Both the position numbers and the translations under genes were made by a program. A stretch of 64,000 bases of DNA from Pseudomonas sp. 6D_7.1_Bac1 (GTDB lineage Bacteria > Pseudomonadota > Gammaproteobacteria > Pseudomonadales > Pseudomonadaceae): contig NZ_JANLNW010000023.1 of the NCBI RefSeq assembly GCF_025465945.1, positions 111,197-175,196 of the forward strand. Direction: 5' to 3'. Numbering within the stretch: position 1 is the stretch's first letter; the number at the start of each line of letters is the position of its first letter. Below, piece after piece: positions 8,936 to 17,177 of this stretch. The notes under the pieces were generated by a model. The model had not been told where the DNA came from. It saw nothing but the letters and a program-made list of their open reading frames with translations, and searched no databases.

Positions 8936-10036
8936 TTAGAACTCGATGCGCACATCGCCCTTCGGCACGCTGCAGCACGACAGGATGTAACCCTCGGCTT
9001 CGTCTTCTTCGGTGATCCCGCCGTTGTGCTCCATGTCGACCTCCCCGCCCAGTTTCATCACCTTGCACGTCCCGCAAATCCCCATCCCGCAGGCTTTCGG
9101 AATCAGCAGGCCAAGTTTGGCGGCAGCGGCGTGAACGGTTTCGCCGGGCGCCACGCGGATGCTTTTGCCGGACGCGGTGAATTCCACCTGATGCAGATCC
9201 GCCACGTCGATTTGCGGGGCATCGGCCGCTTGTTCGGCGTGTTCCACGGCGTCGGCGCGGGCCTCGGGCGGCGTGGCGCCGAAGGACTCTTCGTGATACC
9301 GCGACATGTCAAAGCCAGCGGCTTCCAGCAGGCGTTTGACCGCGTGCATGTAAGGCGTCGGACCGCAGCAGAACACTTCGCGCTCAAGGAAGTCCGGCGC
9401 CATCAGCTCCAGCATTTTGTGGTTCAGGTAACCGCGATAACCGGCCCACGGCTCACCCATGCCATGTTTTTCGCAGATCAGGTGCAGGCTGAAGTTGTCG
9501 ATCCGCGACGCCATGTGCTCCAGCTCGCGGTGATAGATGATGTCTTTCGGCGAGCGGGCGCTGTGGATAAACACCATGTCGACGTTGCCGTTGGTGTCGT
9601 AGAACCAGCGAGCCATGGACATCACCGGGGTGATCCCGACGCCACCGCTGAGATAGAGCACTTTGGGCGCGGTGAAATCCATGGCGTTGAACAGCCCGAC
9701 CGGCCCGTGCACCGCCAGCTCCTGGCCTTCGTGCAGGGTGTCGTGCAGCCAGTTGGAGACCTTGCCGCCCGGCACGCGCTTGATGGTCACCGAAAAACTG
9801 TAAGGCACCGACGGCGAGCTGGAAATGGTGTACGAGCGCATGATCGGCACGCCCTCGATTTCCAGCTCCAGGGTGACGAACTGCCCCGGCTTGAAGAAGA
9901 ACATGATTGGCTGGTCAGCCATGAAGCAGAAGGTGCGCACGTCCCAGGTTTCCTGGATGACTTTGACGCAACGGACAATATGTCGACCATTGGCCCAGGT
10001 CTGGGTGGTTACCGGATTCAGGAAACTATTGGACAT
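8936..10036 (-). CDS. gbcB: Glycine betaine monooxygenase reductase component
   Basis: Reductase (366 residues) that passes electrons from NADH through flavin and a 2Fe-2S centre to the oxygenase GbcA, which N-demethylates glycine betaine to dimethylglycine. Seen in order: ferredoxin-reductase beta barrel with the flavin motif RSYTISSSP, the NAD motif GGVGITPVMSMA, and a C-terminal plant-type ferredoxin with CGMGICGTCKV and a fourth cysteine in the final ILSCC segment. The start MSNSFLNPVTT at 10036 has GGAG 6 nt upstream; a GTG four codons earlier is less likely. It is divergent from gbcA across a 283-bp regulatory region. Confidence 0.95.
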   Translation of the reverse strand: MSNSFLNPVTTQTWANGRHIVRCVKVIQETWDVRTFCFMADQPIMFFFKPGQFVTLELEIEGVPIMRSYTISSSPSVPYSFSVTIKRVPGGKVSNWLHDTLHEGQELAVHGPVGLFNAMDFTAPKVLYLSGGVGITPVMSMARWFYDTNGNVDMVFIHSARSPKDIIYHRELEHMASRIDNFSLHLICEKHGMGEPWAGYRGYLNHKMLELMAPDFLEREVFCCGPTPYMHAVKRLLEAAGFDMSRYHEESFGATPPEARADAVEHAEQAADAPQIDVADLHQVEFTASGKSIRVAPGETVHAAAAKLGLLIPKACGMGICGTCKVMKLGGEVDMEHNGGITEEDEAEGYILSCCSVPKGDVRIEF

Positions 10037-10319
10037 GCTGATCTCCACGGCCGACTGTCGGCCTCATGTTGCCGATTCTGCTTAAGGCGTGAGGTGGCCA
10101 CTTACCTATCTACGACATTCACGTACTTATCGCGACCAGCCCCCAACCACCGGGGGTTGCGCGTCGGGAACAGATTGGGACATGTCGCCCATGGATAAGG
10201 TTCTGGCCTGCGCCGGCCCCACACTCGCTTCAACAGACAAACACTGTTTTCTGCCTTGCGTAGCAACCCTGATTAGCCACTATTCGCCGGCCACACAGAT
10301 GGCCATGAGGACTTAAACG
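10037..10319. promoter_or_regulatory. gbcB-gbcA divergent control region
   Basis: Gene-free region between the two halves of the glycine betaine demethylase. On the plus strand CGTCGG (10162) and TGTCGC (10183) are 21 bp apart; the second half-site is a perfect TGTCGC-N8-AA (AA at 10197-10198), the consensus known for ArgR-type AraC proteins. I infer a GbdR site at 10162-10203, about 120-160 bp before gbcA. Confidence 0.55.
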
Positions 10320-11615
10320 ATGGACGTCACCACTACCCTGAGCCTGGGCGATCCACTGGAACCCGCACGCAAGGCCACTGCACAGATGCTGCAAGAGCGC
10401 GAGCGCACGTTCTCGCTGCCACAGCCGTTCTACTCCGATGAGCGGTTGTTCGATATCGACATGCAGGAAATCTTCCAGAAAGAGTGGCTGATCGCCGGCA
10501 TGACCTGCGAAATCCCGACCAAGGGCAACTACCTGACCCTGCAGATCGGCAAGAACCCGATCATCGTGATTCGCGGTGCCGAAGGCGTGGTTCACGCCTT
10601 CCACAACGTCTGCCGCCACCGTGGTTCGCGCCTGTGCACCAGCGAAAAAGGCAAGGTCGCCAAACTGGTCTGCCACTACCACCAGTGGACTTACGAGCTG
10701 GACGGTCGCCTGTTGTTCGCCGGCAGCGAGATGGGCGACGACTTCGACATGAAGCAGTACGGCCTCAAACCGGTCCACGTGAAAACCGCCGGTGGCTACA
10801 TCTTCATCAGCCTCGCGGAAAACCCGCCGGCCATCGATGACTTCCTGTCGACACTGAACCATTACATGGAACCGTACGACATGGAGAACACCAAGGTGGC
10901 GATACAAACCACCCTGGTAGAACAGGCCAACTGGAAACTGGTGCTGGAAAACAACCGCGAGTGCTACCACTGCAACGCCTCGCACCCGGCACTGCTGAAA
11001 ACCCTGCTGGAATGGGACGACGTTACCGACCCGCGTGCCGATCAGGCGTTCAAGGACCACGTAGCCGCTTCCGCTGCTGCCTGGGAAGCCGAGAAGATTC
11101 CTTACGCTCACGCCAGCTTCGGCCTGCGTAACCGCATCGTGCGCATGCCACTGCTCAAGGGCACCGTGTCGATGACCCTGGACGGCAAGCAAGCCTGCAA
11201 GAAACTCATGGGCCGGATCCAGAACCCGGACCTGGGCTCGATGCGCATCCTGCACCTGCCGCACTCGTGGAACCACTGCATGGGCGATCACATCATTGTG
11301 TTCACCGTGTGGCCGATCAGCGCGCAGGAAACCATGGTCACCACCAAATGGCTGGTGCACAAGGACGCCGTCGAAGGTGTGGATTACGACGTCGACCGCA
11401 TGCGTGAAGTCTGGGACTCCACCAACAACGAAGACCGTCGTCTGGCCGAAGAGAACCAGCGCGGGATCAACTCCACGGCGTACCAGCCAGGCCCATACTC
11501 CAAGACCTATGAGTTCGGTGTGGTGAACTTTGTGGATTGGTACAGCGAGCGTCTGCTGAGCAACCTGGGTGCAGAGCCTGCGCCTTACCTCAAGGGCGTG
11601 CCGGTTCACGGTTAA
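10320..11615 (+). CDS. gbcA: Glycine betaine monooxygenase oxygenase component (Rieske)
   Basis: Terminal oxygenase (431 residues) that demethylates glycine betaine to dimethylglycine, releasing formaldehyde. The Rieske motif is CRHRGSRLC around residues 98-106 and CHYHQW about 20 residues on, the usual CxH...CxxH ligands. The catalytic-iron region reads ENNRECYHCNASHP near residue 211. Family members are ring-hydroxylating-type oxygenases of this length. It is transcribed away from gbcB, and GAGGACTTAAACG precedes the ATG. Expression is expected to need GbdR. Confidence 0.96.
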   Translation: MDVTTTLSLGDPLEPARKATAQMLQERERTFSLPQPFYSDERLFDIDMQEIFQKEWLIAGMTCEIPTKGNYLTLQIGKNPIIVIRGAEGVVHAFHNVCRHRGSRLCTSEKGKVAKLVCHYHQWTYELDGRLLFAGSEMGDDFDMKQYGLKPVHVKTAGGYIFISLAENPPAIDDFLSTLNHYMEPYDMENTKVAIQTTLVEQANWKLVLENNRECYHCNASHPALLKTLLEWDDVTDPRADQAFKDHVAASAAAWEAEKIPYAHASFGLRNRIVRMPLLKGTVSMTLDGKQACKKLMGRIQNPDLGSMRILHLPHSWNHCMGDHIIVFTVWPISAQETMVTTKWLVHKDAVEGVDYDVDRMREVWDSTNNEDRRLAEENQRGINSTAYQPGPYSKTYEFGVVNFVDWYSERLLSNLGAEPAPYLKGVPVHG

Positions 11616-11625
11616 TAGCAAAAGC

Positions 11626-11717
11626 ATCGCGAGCAGGCTCGCTCCCACATTGATTGATGTTGTTCGCAGCATATGTGAACACCGCCAATCCCTTGTGGGA
11701 GCGAGCCTGCTCGCGAT
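11626..11717. repeat. REPIN (type A)
   Basis: Inverted REP pair directly after gbcA (ATCGCGAGCAGGCTCGCTCC and its partner TGTGGGAGCGAGCCTGCTCG). It is the only obvious hairpin that could end the gbcA transcript. Confidence 0.9.
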
Positions 11718-11799
11718 AGCGTCCTACCAGTCACCACATCCCTCCCCTGAATACACTCCCCTCATCTTTAGAACTGTACGAAATATGATCTATTGCGTT

Positions 11800-12420
11800 C
11801 AGGCCTATGCTGCACGTGGCTTACAGCCTTCCGCGAACAAGTTATCCACACCTCCACCCACAGCTAATGGGGACAACTGTGGAAATGCTGGAGTTTTCTC
11901 CACAGAAACTGAAGAAAATCCGTGACTTATCCAGAAGCAGGGTTTTCGGCAGCGATTGAGTGTTTTTTGATCAAAAGCCTGTAGGCCACGGTTTGCATGG
12001 CTCACAGAGGACCGCGAACACGTTATCCACAGAAGCGCCAACAGACTTTGGGGGCAACTCCACAACACCTTCAGTGCTTTGTGGAAAACTGCGTCCAGAC
12101 GGTATATTTCGCGGGTTTGAGTGACAGGAGAAGGGTAAAAAACAGCATTTGGTTACTTATTAACCAGAAGCTTGAAAGCCCCGACCTGTATGGCTTACAG
12201 CGGACAGCGAACATCTTATCCACAGAAGCGCCAACAGAGATTGGGGGCAAGTCGTGAACAGGCGATTCCCTTATCCACTGAAAAAAGCTCGAAAAAACAA
12301 CGACTCAGGTTGGTCGTTTTTCGTACAGAGGCTTGCAGGGCTTGATGTGCATGGGGTGTAGCGAGGGGTGAACATGTTATCCACAGAAGCGCTAACAGGG
12401 ATTGTGGGTAAATGCATAAC
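11800..12420. repeat. Four imperfect repeats, each with a perfect DnaA box
   Basis: A non-coding stretch of about 620 bp. TTATCCACA occurs at 11842, 12023, 12216 and 12377, all in the same orientation, spaced 181, 193 and 161 bp. Around each box the sequence repeats: a GCGAACA-like lead, then TTATCCACAGAAGCGC shared exactly by the last three units, then CCAACAG and a GGGGGCAA-like tail. Near-matches lie downstream in units one and three (TTATCCAGA at 11927, TTATCCACT at 12271). Short reading frames here only translate the repeat, so I treat them as spurious. DnaA binding is inferred from the consensus TTATCCACA. Confidence 0.75.
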
Positions 12421-12423
12421 AAC

Positions 12424-12447
12424 TGTGGGAGCGGGCTTGCTCCCACA
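12424..12447. repeat. Solitary REP-like hairpin
   Basis: TGTGGGAGC and GCTCCCACA form a perfect 9-bp stem around a 6-nt loop, 17 bp after the acetyltransferase stop on the minus strand. It lacks a T-run, so termination would not be of the classic intrinsic type. Confidence 0.7.
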
Positions 12448-12464
12448 GGGATTTGGTCGATGCC

Positions 12465-13031
12465 TTAAGGCCTATACATCAAATAGGCTTCACCCGTGAC
12501 CCGAATCATCGGGTGGGGTGTGATCTGGCAAGTATCGACAATACGGAAGCCATGTCGCTCATAAAACCGACGGGCGCCGGTGTTCGCCGCATAGTCGATC
12601 AGGCTCAGGCCGTTGAGCCCCAGCTCGTTGGCACGGTCGTAAGCGTAGGCGAGAAATTGTTGGCCCAAGCCCTGATTGCGCCAACCCTCATGCAGCGCCA
12701 GGCTCGAAATATAGAGGGTGTCGGGGATTTCCATCTTGGCATACGGCGCCAGGACCGGATCGGTTACGGGCGCTGCCAGCGGATCGTATCGCATCACGTA
12801 GCTGTGCAGCATGCCGATGACCTTTCCCTCTGCCTGCGCGATCACGCAGTTTTGATAGGAAAAATCCACATCTTCACGGGCATAGCGACTGGCACCGACA
12901 TCCAGCAGGTCCTGGCCGGGCTGCGCCAGTTGGCTCCAGATGTAATCCGCGGCACCTTCTGATGAAATCTGGAACAAGCGAGCAATCTCCCGCGCATCCG
13001 CGCGCAGGGCCGAACGAAATTCAACTGCCAT
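12465..13031 (-). CDS. GNAT-family N-acetyltransferase
   Basis: A 188-residue acyl-CoA-dependent N-acetyltransferase. The acetyl-CoA loop reads HEGWRNQGLGQQFLAYA around residues 115-131, and NTGARRFYERHGFR is the typical motif B near the C-terminus. The substrate is unknown. It lies 21 bp downstream of etfB on the same strand and so may be the last gene of the dgc-etf transcript, but nothing in its sequence links it to betaine catabolism. Confidence 0.85.
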   Translation of the reverse strand: MAVEFRSALRADAREIARLFQISSEGAADYIWSQLAQPGQDLLDVGASRYAREDVDFSYQNCVIAQAEGKVIGMLHSYVMRYDPLAAPVTDPVLAPYAKMEIPDTLYISSLALHEGWRNQGLGQQFLAYAYDRANELGLNGLSLIDYAANTGARRFYERHGFRIVDTCQITPHPMIRVTGEAYLMYRP

Positions 13032-13052
13032 TTACCGGGCTCCACAGGACGG

Positions 13053-13823
13053 TTAGCGAACCACGCCTTCTTCAATCAGCAACTTGAGAATCGCCTCAGC
13101 CCCGGCCTCGGCACTCAACCCCTTGAGCACTTGCCCGCCACCGCCGCTGGCCTTGGCCGTGGCGGCTTTCATCCGGTCGGCGCCGCTCTTGGCCTTGATC
13201 ACTTTCAAGCGCTTTGGCCGTGGCTTGGCCGGTTGCAACGTCGCAACCGCCAGCAGTTCGTCGTCGATGATCTCAACGTCCTCCGCCTGCAACACGCCAC
13301 GTCGAGCCGGACCGAAAGCGCTTTGCCGGGGCTTGGACGCGGCGTTATCCACAGTGGCGAGAAACGGCAGGCGCACTTTCAAGCGCCGACGCTGGCCACG
13401 GGGCAAGGCTTGCAGCACCAGGGCCACGCCGCCATTAATGGACTCGACCTGCGCCAGCCCGACCACCAGCGGCCAGCCAAGGCCTTCCGCCAGCAGGAAC
13501 GGCAACATGCCCGAGCCTTCGCCGGTTTCCGCCTGACTGCCGGTCAGTACCACCTGCGCGCCGGCATCTCGCAAATAAGCGGTCAACGCTGGCAATGCGT
13601 CCGCGCCCTGAGGTTGTTCCAGCACGTGCAGCTGTTCCAGGCCCATGCCCAGGTAAGCGCGCAGCGCAGGCTCCTCGACATCACCGGCATGCAGCACTTG
13701 CAGGTTATCCCCGGCCAGTTGCAAACCGAGTTCAACCGCCCGCGCATCCTGCTCGGCGCGGCGTGGCCGGCCCGAGGTCGGGTGGGCGCCGATGGACACC
13801 AGGCTGATTACATGAGTACTCAT
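13053..13823 (-). CDS. etfB: Electron transfer flavoprotein beta subunit (dimethylglycine pathway)
   Basis: Small subunit (256 residues) of an ETF heterodimer expected to take electrons from DgcAB. The family segment LTGSQAETGEGSGMLPFLLA is seen near residues 95-114, and the C-terminal half is rich in Lys, Ala and Gly. It is clearly divergent from housekeeping EtfB, as expected of a pathway-dedicated copy. It follows etfA by 15 bp in the order dgcA-dgcB-etfA-etfB. One perfect DnaA box (13345-13353) lies inside the gene. Confidence 0.88.
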   Translation of the reverse strand: MSTHVISLVSIGAHPTSGRPRRAEQDARAVELGLQLAGDNLQVLHAGDVEEPALRAYLGMGLEQLHVLEQPQGADALPALTAYLRDAGAQVVLTGSQAETGEGSGMLPFLLAEGLGWPLVVGLAQVESINGGVALVLQALPRGQRRRLKVRLPFLATVDNAASKPRQSAFGPARRGVLQAEDVEIIDDELLAVATLQPAKPRPKRLKVIKAKSGADRMKAATAKASGGGGQVLKGLSAEAGAEAILKLLIEEGVVR

Positions 13824-13838
13824 AACCCTTTCCTTCTC

Positions 13839-15059
13839 TTAAGCCGCATCGCGCTTGGCGTCGTTGCGGTAAGCCTCTACCGCCGCGATCAAGGCCTGAA
13901 GAATGTCCGCGCTTTCACCAATTACCGACAGGTCGGCGCGTTTGATCATGTCGCAGCCAGGATCAAGGTTGATCGCCACCACCTTGTCGCAGGCACCGAT
14001 GCCTTGCAGGTGCTGGATCGCCCCGGAAATCCCCACGGCCACATAGACCCGCGCCGTGACCCAGGTGCCGGACGCGCCAACCTGACGGTCGCGGGCCATG
14101 AAGCCGTCGTCCACCGCGACTCGCGATGCACCTTCGGTGGCACCGAGAGCAGCGGCCGTCCTGTGGAAAAGTCCCCAATCCTTGACCCCGTTGCCGCCCG
14201 AGAAAATAAACTCGGCCTCGGCCATCGGAATCGCTGCCGGGTCGACCGCCACCGCGCCCAGGTCCTCGATCCGCGACAGGCTGCGAGCAACCGTTGTGGA
14301 TAACTCCACCGGCAACGCTTCGTGACGGGTTTCGCTGACCGGCTCGGCGCATTCCACCGCCGCCAGAATCAAGCGTGCGACGGGGCGCGCCAAGTCTTGC
14401 AGACCGGCACCGGCACGGCCGATGCATTCTTGATCCTTGACCTGCCAGACCCGCGTGGCCGGGCGTTCACCGAGTGCCGCGGCAAAACGTCGACCCAGTT
14501 CACCGCCACCGCTGCGGCTGTCCGGCAGCAGCCAGTGACGTGGATTGAACTGGTTATCCACAGCCCGCAGGCCCTGCACCCGTTGTTCCGGTGCATAGCC
14601 ATTGAATGCTTCGCCATCGAGCACCAGCAGGCGGTCGACACCTGCGGTGGCGAAGGCGTTTTCCTTGTGTTCGCCAAAGACCACCGCCAGCACGGCGCCG
14701 TCCTTGCCGGCCAGTTGATGGGCCAGGCCCAGCAGGTCGCGGTCGTGGCTGCTCAAACGGCCGCCGACCATGTCCGGCACCACGCTGATGTAGAACGCAG
14801 GTGTAGCCACCTGATGCAGCGGCAGTTGCACTTCAACAGCCGCCGTACGTTTGGTCGCCCCGCCCTGCTGTGCACCACTGCGGTCAATCCGCTTGATGCC
14901 ATTGGGGCCGATGAAACCGATGCCGTGAGGATTCTTGCGAATGATCCCGTTGGGGCCCATCCAACTGTGTTCCACCGGTTGCATGGCGGCGTGCAGCGGA
15001 TGCAGACGGTTGCGGGCGATCCATTCGGCGCGCGGATCGCGGCGGATAATGTCGCTCAT
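13839..15059 (-). CDS. etfA: Electron transfer flavoprotein alpha subunit with N-terminal extension
   Basis: FAD-binding subunit (406 residues) of the dimethylglycine-linked ETF. The FAD motif GISGAIQHLQGIGACDK and the RDRQVGASGTWV segment lie in the C-terminal third. Ordinary EtfA proteins have about 310 residues; here roughly 90 extra N-terminal residues contain a repeated peptide, GPNGIIRKN at 35-43 and GPNGIKRID at 51-59. The start MSDIIRRDPRAEW overlaps the dgcB stop by one base (TGATG), so it is fixed by coupling. Perfect DnaA boxes lie inside the gene at 14295 and 14554. Confidence 0.9.
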   Translation of the reverse strand: MSDIIRRDPRAEWIARNRLHPLHAAMQPVEHSWMGPNGIIRKNPHGIGFIGPNGIKRIDRSGAQQGGATKRTAAVEVQLPLHQVATPAFYISVVPDMVGGRLSSHDRDLLGLAHQLAGKDGAVLAVVFGEHKENAFATAGVDRLLVLDGEAFNGYAPEQRVQGLRAVDNQFNPRHWLLPDSRSGGGELGRRFAAALGERPATRVWQVKDQECIGRAGAGLQDLARPVARLILAAVECAEPVSETRHEALPVELSTTVARSLSRIEDLGAVAVDPAAIPMAEAEFIFSGGNGVKDWGLFHRTAAALGATEGASRVAVDDGFMARDRQVGASGTWVTARVYVAVGISGAIQHLQGIGACDKVVAINLDPGCDMIKRADLSVIGESADILQALIAAVEAYRNDAKRDAA

Positions 15060-17008
15060 CAGTGGGCCTCCGCAGGTTGACGTTTGATCGGTGCCGGTGA
15101 CTTGCTGGGCGCCGTGTCTTCGAGCAGCGCATCGGCCACCAGTTCGGCGATGTCCTTGATCAGTGGACGTGGTTCGACCACGCCTTCCAGCATCGCGGTG
15201 CACTGTGGACAACCCACGGCTACCAGTTCGGCACCGGTTTCGCGGATGTCATCCATGCGCATGTCAGGGATCCGTTGCTTGCCCGGAATGTCAGTGATCG
15301 GCGCACCGCCACCTCCACCACAGCAGCGCGAGCGGAAACCGGAACGTTGCATTTCCTTGACCTCGATCCCCAGCGCTCGCAGCACCTGGCGCGGCGCCTC
15401 GTATTCGCCGTTGTAGCGGCCCAAGTAGCACGGGTCGTGATAGGTCACGCTGTTGCCTTTGTGCTGGCCAAGGTTGAGTGCGCCAGCGTCGATGATTTCC
15501 GCCATGTAGGTGCTGTGGTGCTGCACCTGGTAGTTGCCATCGAAGGCGCCGTATTCGTTCTTCAGCACGTGGAAACTATGCGGATCGCAGGTGACGATGC
15601 GGTTGAAGCGGTATTTGGCCAGGGTCTGGATGTTGCGTTTGGCCAACAGTTGGAAGGTCGCTTCATCGCCCAGACGACGGGCCACGTCACCGCTGTCACG
15701 CTCTTCAAGGCCAAGCACGGCAAAGTCGACTTTCGCGGCTTTCAGCACTTTGACGAAGGCGCGCAAGGTGCGCTGGTTTCGCATGTCGAAGGCACCATCA
15801 CCGACCCAGAACAGCACGTCGGTGGATTTCTTCTCGCTGAGCAGCGTCAGGTTCAGGTCCGCCGCCCAGTTCATCCGCCCGCCCGGGGCGAAACCGCCAG
15901 GGTTGTCGGTGGCGATCAGGTTTTCCAGGACTTCAGCGCCCTTGTTTGGCGTCGCGCCTTTTTCCAGGGTCAGGTGACGGCGCATGTCGACGATGGCGTC
16001 AACGTGCTCGATCATCATCGGGCATTCTTCGACGCACGCGCGGCAGGTGGTGCAGGACCAGAGGGTTTCAGCGTCCACCAGACCGTTGACGATCGGTTGA
16101 TGCGGGTTACCGGCATGTTCACCGATGGCCTTGCCTGGATAAGGACTGCCAGCGAACTTGGCGTCGGTGCCACCGGCCAGACCAACGACCATGTCCTGAA
16201 TCAGTTTTTTCGGGTTCAGCGGCTGGCCAGCGGCGTACGCCGGGCACGCCGCTTCGCATTTACCGCACTGCACGCAGGCGTCGAAGCCCAGCAGTTGGTT
16301 CCAGGTAAAATCCTTGGGCTTTTCCACGCCCAAGGGGGCTTGCGGGTCGTCCAGGTCAAGCGGTTTAAGACCCGTAGAACGACCTCCACCAAAACGTTCG
16401 GCGCGACGGTGCCAGGCCAGGTGCAAGGCACCGGCGAAGGCATGCTTCATTGGCCCGCCCCAGGTCATGCCGAAAAACATCTCCGAGACGCCCCACAGCA
16501 CGCCGAGCCCAAGCACCGCGGCCAGCAACCAGCCACCAAAGTCAGCCGGCAGAATCCCGGCCACCGGCAAGGTTGCCAGGAAGAAGCTGATGGAAAACGC
16601 CATCAGGCTTTTCGGCAAGCGCATCCACGGGCCTTTCGACAGCCGCGCTGGCGGGTTGCGCCGGCGCAGGTAGACGAAGATCGCCCCGCCAAACATCAGC
16701 AAGGAGGCGAACAACAAGGCGTAGCCGAGAATGCGGTTATGCAGGCCGAAACCATGCACCAGAATCGCCAGCACCGCCGCCAGCACAAAACCGCCAGCGG
16801 TGGCGACGTGAGTGTTGGCGATGTATTTGTCCCGCGCCACCACGTGGTGCAGGTCAACCATGTAGCGTTTGGGCATGGCCAGCAGGCCGCCGATCAGATC
16901 GACCTTGGACGCACGGCCCCGGCGCCACATAGCCACCCGCCGCAGCGCGCCCAGGACAGCCAGGCCCAGGGCAGCGAACAGCAGGATTGGAAGAAGGGTG
17001 TTCAACAT
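15059..17008 (-). CDS. dgcB: Dimethylglycine demethylation protein DgcB, iron-sulfur membrane protein
   Basis: A 649-residue membrane-bound iron-sulfur protein that works with DgcA in converting dimethylglycine to sarcosine, probably passing electrons onward. Seen: several N-terminal membrane segments (LLPILLFAALGLAVLGAL first), two 4Fe-4S motifs of ferredoxin type (CVQCGKCEAACP and CTTCRACVEECP, in the middle), and a C-terminal CCG domain with the RCCGGGGGAP segment, as in heterodisulfide-reductase-like proteins. It overlaps etfA by one base; upstream a 169-bp gap with a REPIN separates it from dgcA. Confidence 0.93.
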   Translation of the reverse strand: MLNTLLPILLFAALGLAVLGALRRVAMWRRGRASKVDLIGGLLAMPKRYMVDLHHVVARDKYIANTHVATAGGFVLAAVLAILVHGFGLHNRILGYALLFASLLMFGGAIFVYLRRRNPPARLSKGPWMRLPKSLMAFSISFFLATLPVAGILPADFGGWLLAAVLGLGVLWGVSEMFFGMTWGGPMKHAFAGALHLAWHRRAERFGGGRSTGLKPLDLDDPQAPLGVEKPKDFTWNQLLGFDACVQCGKCEAACPAYAAGQPLNPKKLIQDMVVGLAGGTDAKFAGSPYPGKAIGEHAGNPHQPIVNGLVDAETLWSCTTCRACVEECPMMIEHVDAIVDMRRHLTLEKGATPNKGAEVLENLIATDNPGGFAPGGRMNWAADLNLTLLSEKKSTDVLFWVGDGAFDMRNQRTLRAFVKVLKAAKVDFAVLGLEERDSGDVARRLGDEATFQLLAKRNIQTLAKYRFNRIVTCDPHSFHVLKNEYGAFDGNYQVQHHSTYMAEIIDAGALNLGQHKGNSVTYHDPCYLGRYNGEYEAPRQVLRALGIEVKEMQRSGFRSRCCGGGGGAPITDIPGKQRIPDMRMDDIRETGAELVAVGCPQCTAMLEGVVEPRPLIKDIAELVADALLEDTAPSKSPAPIKRQPAEAH

Positions 17009-17070
17009 GTGGAGCTCCCAAAGACCTCGGGTCTTGCAGGCTTAACTACCTGGATGCCTTGCTCGAATCC

Positions 17071-17160
17071 TGTGGGAGCGGGCTTGCTCGCGAAAGCGGC
17101 GGGTCAGTCGACATCAATGTTGAATGTCAGTCCGCCTTCGCGAGCAAGCCCGCTCCCACT
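17071..17160. repeat. REPIN (type A) between dgcA and dgcB
   Basis: TGTGGGAGCGGGCTTGCTCG and the inverted partner CGCGAGCAAGCCCGCTCCCA flank about 45 bp inside the dgcA-dgcB spacer, so both genes of one enzyme are separated by a long RNA hairpin. Confidence 0.9.
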
Positions 17161-17177
17161 AAGGTTTCCACAAGCGC

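Noticed and set aside
10037..10048. GTG start four codons upstream of gbcB
   Set aside because: The GGAG ribosome site overlaps those codons and serves the ATG at 10036.
11842..12385. Chromosomal origin oriC
   Set aside because: No dnaA, dnaN, rpmH or gidA nearby, and no AT-rich unwinding region beside the boxes.
11805..12446. Short frames in the DnaA-box array (on both strands)
   Set aside because: The repeated peptide PQSLLALLWITCS arises only from the DNA repeat; there is no ribosome site or conserved length.
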